Shown here: positions 57,480 through 64,000 of the stretch, in pieces
Position numbering within the stretch: position 1 is the stretch's first letter
Layout of the letters: each line of letters opens with the position of its first letter
Assembly: GCA_038025085.1 (NCBI GenBank)
Contig: CM076140.1
Coordinates: 39,431,501 to 39,495,500, forward strand
Direction of reading: 5' to 3'
DNA from: Tetragonia tetragonoides
Taxonomy: Eukaryota > Streptophyta > Magnoliopsida > Caryophyllales > Aizoaceae
Length of the DNA: 64,000 bases
The notes under the pieces: model-generated
Database searches by the model: none
What the model was told of the DNA's origin: nothing
Seen by the model: only the letters and a program-made list of their open reading frames with translations
Made by a program: the position numbers and the translations under genes

Positions 57480-58854
57480 ATGGTGAAATCCTTTGAAAAT
57501 CTGTTTGATGCCTGGTGCAAAAATCTGACCGTAGAAGATAAACTTGACCTGGCTCTGTTTCATGTCTCTACCTTGCTGACTTTAAGACCAACCAAAATTT
57601 TGTAGCCCCTTCTTCGATCTGCTCTGAATTATTGGGACCCCGATTTGAACGTTTTCCGTCTCGGTAACTCTGAATTATGCCCTTTTGTTGAAGAATTTGC
57701 TGCAATCACTAATATGTCTGATGTTCTTCCCCCAGTTGTGCCTTATTTGAGAGATGGTTTTAGTGGTCAGTACAGGAAATCCTTAGGCTTGTCATCTGCA
57801 GAACCCAAAAGCATGATTCTTGGTGTCGATGTGGACTTAGTTCCACTTTGTGAAAATTTTGCTATTTCTTCTGAAAAAGATGTGATATTTAGGCGCTGCC
57901 GTCGACAGGCTTTTGTACTTTGCCTGTTAAACCGCTTGCTGTTTCCTAATGCAGAATCTTCTAATTTGGGTAGAGCCTCGTTGTTGCGAGTGGTGAATCA
58001 AATGGCTGAAGGGCACTCTCCTTTGCATCTGGTTGTAGGGGAAACTATTGTTGGGCTTGACAGGTTGAAAATCTCCCCTCATGAAGCCTGATCTGGCAGC
58101 CCCCTGCTGCTTCAAATTTGGTTATGTGAGCATCTGAGGCTAATAGAGTCACCAGAGAATATGATAGCTCGTATCCCTCGACACTGGTAAAAGAAAATTT
58201 ATACCGCCGCTAGCTTCTTGGTTTGGAAAAGGCTATATTCTGAAAATACCCTAGCTGAATGGGATGCCTTTTTCCATGCGTGACCTATTATCCGTTGGCA
58301 TGTGACCTGGTGGAGCTTGACTTCCTTAGTGGCTTGTGACAATTTTGTTCCTCATACTACCATACTGGGTCTGTACAGGAGTACTTTCTTCTTCCCTTCT
58401 AAGGTCATGAGTCAATATGGATTGAAGCAGATTATCCCTCGTCAGGAGATTACGAGACCGCATATCTTGGCTTTGAGTACTGAATTTGCTGTGGATTGAG
58501 GAAAATACTGGCGTAGCTGGGACCGCTGGACTGTACCTCGGGTGATTGCCCCAACTCAAGTTTCTGAGACCTACTTGAACTGGCTTTCCTGCAGTGATGG
58601 AGAAGCGAGATGAGCCCTTTGTCATGAGGAGTGGGACCAACTAAAGCCTAAGTATGACTCAAGAATAGGAAGCAAGAAAAGAAAGTTAAGGGCCTCATGA
58701 GGGAGGCTATCATGTATTGAAAAGAAGCAAGCCCCCAGCTCAAGAAAGCGATCATAAGTCGTCCTCAATCCAGGGTCCTTCAAAGAAGAACTCTCTAATG
58801 AAGCTTTCTAAAGGGAAGAAGGAATAAAGTAGTTTTCTTAGAAAGCAAGTCTAG
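57480..58854 (+). pseudogene. Element C antisense cargo gene 2: PMD-like, intronless
   Basis: MVKSFENLFDAWCKN start. The core NVFRLGNSELCPFVEEFA is followed by LGLSSAEPKSMILGVDVDL, SSNLGRASLLRVVNQMAEGH and WHVTWWSLTSLVA, then DRWTVPRVIAPTQVSETYL, with a Lys-rich tail. One frame is followed almost throughout and is broken by stops at about 57603 (Trp to stop), 58089, 58190 and 58498. There is no intron at the LLLQ/IWL position. It is the best-preserved gene 2 copy. Confidence 0.83.
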
Positions 58855-59149
58855 TTTAAAAAAAGTAATAAGAGTTTAATTAGCTTAAACCCTCGTAGTT
58901 GCACTTTTTTTTTTGTAACCTTAGTAAGTTAATCTTTTGCAATGTAAGCTTATTCGTTCAGTTTGAATAAAGATTATCCCTTTTTTGAATGAGTTGAAAA
59001 GAAATTTGGATTGATTTTGGTCGGGCCCCTCAAAAGGGTTACCTACGTATCTAGTGTGGAATCAGGCCAGCGTAGTTCGTTCAATTTGCGTATGTCTTTC
59101 TTTTCTTTTCTTTTTTATAATTTTCGGATTTCTTTTTTTTTTTTTTTTT
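58855..59149 (-). other. Element C post-pol non-coding region
   Basis: It contains the hairpin motif (59021-59079) and a long T/CT tract at 59096-59150 adjoining the integrase stop. No gene. Confidence 0.75.
59021..59079 (-). other. Conserved post-pol hairpin motif, element C copy
   Basis: The minus strand reads GAACTACGC, CCTGATTCC, AGATACGTAGG, then CCCTTTTGAGGG and GCCCGA. Confidence 0.68.
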
Positions 59150-60270
59150 TTAAATGTAGCACTTCTTTAGTTGGTCCATATTGGTGAGCTGACTAAACTC
59201 GATGCCGTCAATGTCCATGAGTCTGACCGCGCCTCCTGATAGGATGTCTTTGATGATGAACGGACAGGACCAGTTTGGTCAAAATTTGACTCTGGGGTCA
59301 GTAACTGGGTCACGTAGTTCTTTCCAAACTAAGTCCCATTCCCTTAAATTCCGAGGTCGAACCTTTTTGTTGAATGCTCTTTCCATGCGTTGCTGGTACA
59401 TGTGGGAGTGGTCTAGGGCCCGTAGGCGTCTTTCATCCGTGAACATGAGTTCCTCATAGCGGGATTGTAGCCATTGGGTTTCGGGAATTTCTCCCTCTAA
59501 GGCTATGCGCATGGAGGGTAATTGGACTTCTATGGGTAGCACTGCTTCTATTCCGTGGACTAGGGAATAAAGTGTTGCTCCCGTAGAGGATCTTATGGAT
59601 GTCCCATATCCCCAAAAGGCGAATGGGAGTTTTATGGGCTAATCTTTGTAGTTTTCTATCATCTTTTCAATGACAGTTTTAAGATTTTTGTTGGCGGCTT
59701 CCACTGCGCCGTTGGTTTGGGGACGGTAAGGGGATGATTTGTGGTGCTGGATTTTGTAGTTTTTGAGGAGAGTGGCTGTCTCGGCTTTGAAATGGGATCC
59801 ATGGTCACTGATGATTTCATGCGGAACACCGTATCAGTAAATGATGTTGTTCCTTATGAATTTGGAGACTTGTTTGGAGGTAAGGACGGCATAGGATTGG
59901 GCTTCGACCCATTTGGTAAAATAGTGTATGGCTACTAGGATGTACTCGTGTCCTCCCGAGCCTTTTGAGGTGATTTTACCAATGATATCTATTCCCCATG
60001 CGGAAAATGGCCAAGGGGATGTGAATTTGTAGAGCATTGAGGGTGGCATATGCTGTAGGTTGGCGTATATCTGACATTTCTTGCACTTCTTGACATAGTC
60101 GTAACAATCCCTTTCCATAGTGGTCCAATAGTATCCCAGTCGTAGGACCTTTCTAGAGAGCATTCAACCATTCATGTGTGGTCCACACACACCATTGTGT
60201 ACCTCGTCCACGATCTCTAGAGCTTCTTCGGAGTTTACGCATCTGAGGTTGACCCCGTTGTGGGATTTCT
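59150..60270 (-). pseudogene. Element C integrase
   Basis: The zinc-binding region (VHNGVCGPHMNG, YVKKCKKCQIYANLQH) leads into the DDE core WGIDIIGKI, ISDHGSHF and GAVEAANKN, with all three catalytic residues present. The C-terminal domain follows (RNLREWDLVWKEL, NWSCPFIIKDI), ending at 59150-59152. Stops near 59834 (TGA where Cys-Arg is expected) and elsewhere, plus a frameshift, inactivate it. It is the most complete integrase in the window. Confidence 0.9.
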
Positions 60271-60379
60271 TGTACAGAACCCCCTTGTATTCTATATATT
60301 GCGCCGCTAAGAGACGGATAGCACATTTATCTTTTAGTGGTGCGTCTTGACGGTATATTCTTTTGGTGATGTAGTTGAA

Positions 60380-61400
60380 GACCTCTTAGTACCAAGGATC
60401 TTCTTCGATTGGAGCCAGGGTCATATCTGTGTCGAGGTTGTTGCAAAAGGGTGGCTCGCTTCTTCTTTGTATACAAATGGGCATCATGCTAACTGGATCG
60501 GGTATGATAACCAAGTATGCTAATTTGGATAGAGCATCTGCAAATTGATTATCCTCTCGTGGAAGGTATGAGAAGGCTACCTCTTCAAAATTGTCAAGTA
60601 CTTTATCTAAAAATTTCTGGTAGAGTACCAGGCTCTCGCTGTGTACTTTCCACTTTCTAGAGACTTGGTTGATGATCAGTAAAGAATCCCCATAGACTTT
60701 GAGTGTCCGGATTCAAAGGCCTACGACTGCTTGTAAACCAATAATACAAGCTTCATATTCGGCCGCATTATTAGTGACATGGAAGTCCAATTTTACTGAA
60801 ATGGGAGTATGGGCTTCATCTGGAGATACCAGGAGTACTCCTGCGCCATAGCCCTTTTGGTTAGACGCCCCGTCAAAGTACATTTTCCAGCAATTTTTTT
60901 CAGTTAAGGCCACATCTTCATCGGGGAAGTCATATTGTTCGTGTTCCTTGGCTGTGTGAGTAGGGTGCTCGGCCAAGTATTCCGAAACTGTGTGTCCGTT
61001 GATGGTCTTTGTGGGATCAAGATTTAGATCGAATTAGGACAGCAAAACCATCCACCTGGCGATTCTTCCACTCAGGACTGACTTCTCGAAGATATACTTG
61101 AGGGGATTCATTCTTGACCTTACGAGTATGGGGTGATTGAGCATGTAATGTCTGAGTTTCTTGGTGGCCCAGACTAGAGCTAAGCAGGTCTTTTCAAGGC
61201 TTGAATATCTGGTTTCATAGTCGATGAATTTCTTGCTTAAGTAATATATAGCTCGTTCTTGATCTTCTATGGCTTGGGCTAGCATAGCCCTCATGGCGGT
61301 GTCAGTTACTACCAAATAAAGGATCAAAGGCAAGCCTTGCTTGGGAGGAGCAAGAATAGGTGGGTTGGCTAGATTGTCTTTGATCTTGTCGAACGCTTCT
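60380..61400 (-). pseudogene. Element C RNase H
   Basis: The RT connection region (MLAQAIEDQERAIYYLSKKF, YSSLEKTCLALVWATKKLRHY) is followed by RNase H with MYFDGASNQKGYGAG, NNAAEYEACIIGL, VYGDSLLI and DNQFADALSKLA. These supply the Asp-Glu-Asp-Asp catalytic set. Stops at about 60713 and about 61034 interrupt the frame. Confidence 0.88.
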
Positions 61401-61439
61401 TGACACTGATCATCCCATTCAATTTTGACCCCCCTTCTT

Positions 61440-62090
61440 CAACTTTTTGAATATGGGTTCGCATGTTATGGTGAACTTTTGCCTGATATGACTCCGAAAT
61501 GAACATTTTTAAGGATTCAGACAGAAGTTATACTTGCGTAACCTTTTAAAGAACTTGTGGAGCGCCTGAATATGCTCGTCTCGGTGCCTTGATTTCACAA
61601 TCGTATCATCCACATAGACTTCGGCTTCTTTATGCATCATATCATGTAGAAAAGTTGTGGCGGTCCTTTGGTAAGTTGCACCTGCGTTTTTTAATCCAAA
61701 GGGCATGACTTTGTAGCAATAGGTTCCCCATGGAGTTATGAACTTTGTTTTGCTCATATCTTCTTCAGCCATCTGAACCTGATTTTATCCTGCGTAGCCG
61801 TCCATCAATGACAACTGGGCGTACTCGGCTATGTTATCTACCAAAAGGTCAATGTGGGGTAAAGGAAAATCGTCTTTTGGGCTAGCTTTGTTGAGGTCCT
61901 TGAAATCGACGCACATTCTGACTCGGCCATCCTTCTTCGGTACTGGAACCACATTGGCGATCCATTCAGGATAATCTGATACCACAATAAACCCAGCAGC
62001 AAGTTGCTCTTGTACCTCTTCCTTTATTTTCAATGCCCAGTCTGGTCGGAGGTGCCGTAATTCTTCTTAACTGGTTTAGCATCAGGGTAT
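61440..62090 (-). pseudogene. Element C reverse transcriptase
   Basis: Motifs in order: VPKKDGRVRMCVDFKDLNKA, DDFPLPHIDLLVDN, LMDGYAG, FITPWGTYCYKVMPFGLKNA, and the catalytic YVDD at 61605-61616. A stop and short interruptions lie near 61780 and 61505. It is closely related to B's RT. Confidence 0.9.
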
Positions 62091-62987
62091 AAAGGGATTC
62101 TATTCTCGGCTATGCTTCTTTCAATTCCTGGCATGTCCTTGTAAGACCAAGCAAAGACATTTGTGTACAGTTTCAAAAGTTCAACAAGTTGCTCACGTTC
62201 CTTTTCAGTTAGGGATAATCCAATTCTTACTTCACGAGGTTCGCTTTCATTGCTTAAATTAATTAATTATGTTTCCTCCACAATGGAGGTCTTTTAATCA
62301 TGATTGATTACTTCTTTTAGCAAATTTTTAGGGAACTCATTTTCATCATTGGGTTTATCAACAACTAAACAAGGCCAAAAATAAGAAGAAGGATTTTTCA
62401 TTTTATTAGAATTGAAAACAGCAAGAAAGGAATATGAATTTCCCCTCACATTGACACTAGACTTAGGAAAATAAAATGGGACACTCCCTGTTACTGACTC
62501 ATCCTTAGGACCTATGCTAGACACTGACTCTGACTTAGACTCGGAATCAGATTCTTACATCATTGGTCCTTCCCGGGTAGATATCGTGACTTTTCGTCCA
62601 TTCGGGCCAGTCCAGCTTACTTCTTTGCGCCATCCTATTGTGACATCTTCAGTAGTATATATTAGGTCTGCAGGATTGAAGTTGCGATCATTGAGAGCCA
62701 TTACCTTCATTCATCTCAGGAGCTTCAACCATTCTGGTTTCTTGGCCGAATAAAAGACCTAGCAGCTGGTTACCTGGTGCTTTTGTCCAATCTTGACCTG
62801 CCGGTTCTGAGGGGTAGTGTGCCTCCTCGTCTAATTGATTGCAATCTTGGAAGATTTCAAAACCCGGGTGTGTGACCTTAGCTTCTTCGTCATAGTACGA
62901 CTCAGGGAAGCCGTAGTATGGGCAATAGTCCCCTTCTGTGATGAACTGACCATTTAGCGTGGGACTGTAAGGGGGTATGACTAGTTT
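62091..62987 (-). pseudogene. Element C pol linker region
   Basis: Degenerate sequence between the gag-like/G-patch part and RT. The RT-proximal half has LSLTEKEREQLVELLKLY and FAWSYKDMPGI, equivalent to the B linker. Upstream is a Ser/Asp/Glu repeat (about 62515-62555). No protease motif was found. Confidence 0.65.
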
Positions 62988-64000
62988 TCACTTAAACTGT
63001 TTCCTTTGTTTCAGAGTCTGATCATGGATTTCTTTGTCAGTAGGTTTGTAACCAAGTCCAAAGAAGTTGTTTTTGGCTTCGAATTTGAAGGTGGTGGACC
63101 ATTGTCCATTTCTTCCTAGACCCATACCGGGTATGTACCCATGCTTCTTGAGGAAACCATTAACGTGAGGGTTCGAGTGTGGTATGAATGGTGCTTGATC
63201 TATTTCGAGCACGTTGACCTCAACCTGCGGTTCATACTTTCGTACTATGGTCCTGAATATGTGAGGCTTTGGAGGAGAGACATCTCCGGAGTTAATGACG
63301 GATTGGATGTCATACTTCAAACGGTAGCACTGTTCGGTGAGGTGACCAAAGCATCTACAATAGAGGTAATGATCTTCCTCTTCTGACCAAACTCCTTCAA
63401 AGAATTGCAGATCTCCATGGCGAAGTAGAGCTGTCATGACATCATGAATAGGTACTGCTAGTGGCGTGAATTCACGGGTAGGGACGCTCGATCTTTCCTT
63501 GGATAACTAATGATGCGCGTGCCACATAGTCGCTTCATTAATGAAGGCTTGGATTTTGTCCCTCAGCTTCCTGCAGTCATTGGTGTGATGTCCGTAGGCT
63601 CGACAGTATTCGCAATAAACACTTGGGTTCCCGTTTTCTGGGATGAGTTCATAGGTTGGTCCCACTGAATACATGTAGCCATATGCCCTCATTTGTTGAA
63701 AAATGTGTTCTTGAGGCCAACGGGGTTGCCCTTGATTAAGAACCAATTTGCCAACTTCTAGAGCCTTAATTCTTTGTTCCAACCTAGAAACCGTTTTCTG
63801 TAGCTTTTTGATCTCTGAGTGATAGGTAACTGTATATTGGGTTAGGTGCTTGATATCGTCTTGTGCTTCGACAAGGGCCTGGATTGGCTTGCCTGCGCTT
63901 CTGTACTCAACAAGGCGCGGGGTTTCATCAGGATCAAGGCCTACTTGAATTTTGGCCTCTCGGAGTGATCGGTTCAGTTGTTCCCCCAAGTCAAGGGATT
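62988..64000 (-). pseudogene. Element C gag-like protein with two zinc knuckles and G-patch-like end (partial)
   Basis: A single frame from the right edge is broken by one stop at 63507-63509. It has a coiled-coil-like region (KKLQKTVSRLEQRIKALE), knuckle one CEYCRAYGHHTNDC, and a second knuckle in which the first Cys is Tyr (YLYCRCFGHLTEQC). A G-patch-like stretch follows (GYIPGMGLGRNGQW, FFGLGYKPT). The two-knuckle part is shared with A. The N-terminal part is outside the window. No protease separates gag from the G-patch-like part. Confidence 0.8.

Larger units (their letters stand above)
50977..64000 (-). mobile_element. Gypsy element C (3' part; 5' end outside the window)
   Basis: Read right to left: gag-like, G-patch-like, linker, RT, RNase H, integrase, post-pol motif, antisense cargo genes 2 and 1, satellite-like repeats, PPT and 3' LTR. 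It is inserted in A's 3' LTR after AACAG. No protease is seen between gag and RT. The 5' LTR should lie past 64000. It is the closest relative of A, with a more complete pol. Confidence 0.9.

Overview
This window is plant nuclear DNA, almost certainly from a eudicot with a repeat-rich genome. Signs of this are Ty3/Gypsy pol domains, plant L1 LINEs with DUF4283/CCHC ORF1, plant mobile domain (PMD) genes, and an ARP6 gene fragment. I cannot name the species. I found no intact host gene, rRNA, tRNA or CRISPR. From about 5.1 kb to the right edge the window is one multi-level nest of transposons. The first 5.1 kb are AT-rich, gene-less DNA with a long (ATT)n microsatellite.

Layout. (1) 5091-6792 (-): 3' part of an L1 LINE (LINE1). 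(2) Gypsy element A (+) is inserted in LINE1: 5' LTR 6793-8155, degenerate gag, no protease or RT, then RNase H end plus integrase to 11768. (3) Gypsy element B (-), 11769-43612, interrupts A's integrase with an exact 5-bp target duplication (CAAGA). A's integrase resumes at 43613 and ends at 44129. (4) Inside B, a second LINE (LINE2) entered B's integrase at 20937 with a 14-bp duplication. A hAT transposon carrying ARP6 exons (28946-32081) entered LINE2. A later inversion of about 25265-32609 turned B's RT/RNase H segment and the 3' end of LINE2 around. (5) A gag-only gypsy element D (-), 37052-43295, sits in B's 5' LTR. (6) Gypsy element C (-), 50977 to beyond the window, sits in the 3' LTR of A.

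A, B, C and D share a primer-binding-site core (CGACTTCACTGGGGA) and a structured motif just after pol, so they look like one gypsy lineage, probably Tat/Ogre-like. A, B and C each carry, between pol and the 3' LTR, the same two extra genes in antisense orientation. Gene 1 is an intron-rich PMD gene with coding exons in the same order in all three. Gene 2 is a shorter PMD-like gene. Both types of cargo gene, and the LTRs themselves, have the same kind of GC-rich palindromic promoter module, with core GCCGCTAGCGGC in the A/C/D family and looser AGCGGC/GCCGCT repeats in B.

All reading frames seen are broken by stops or frameshifts, many compatible with C-to-T decay. The window is therefore a graveyard of elements, but their shared cargo, promoter module and post-pol RNA motif are informative about how the live family was built.
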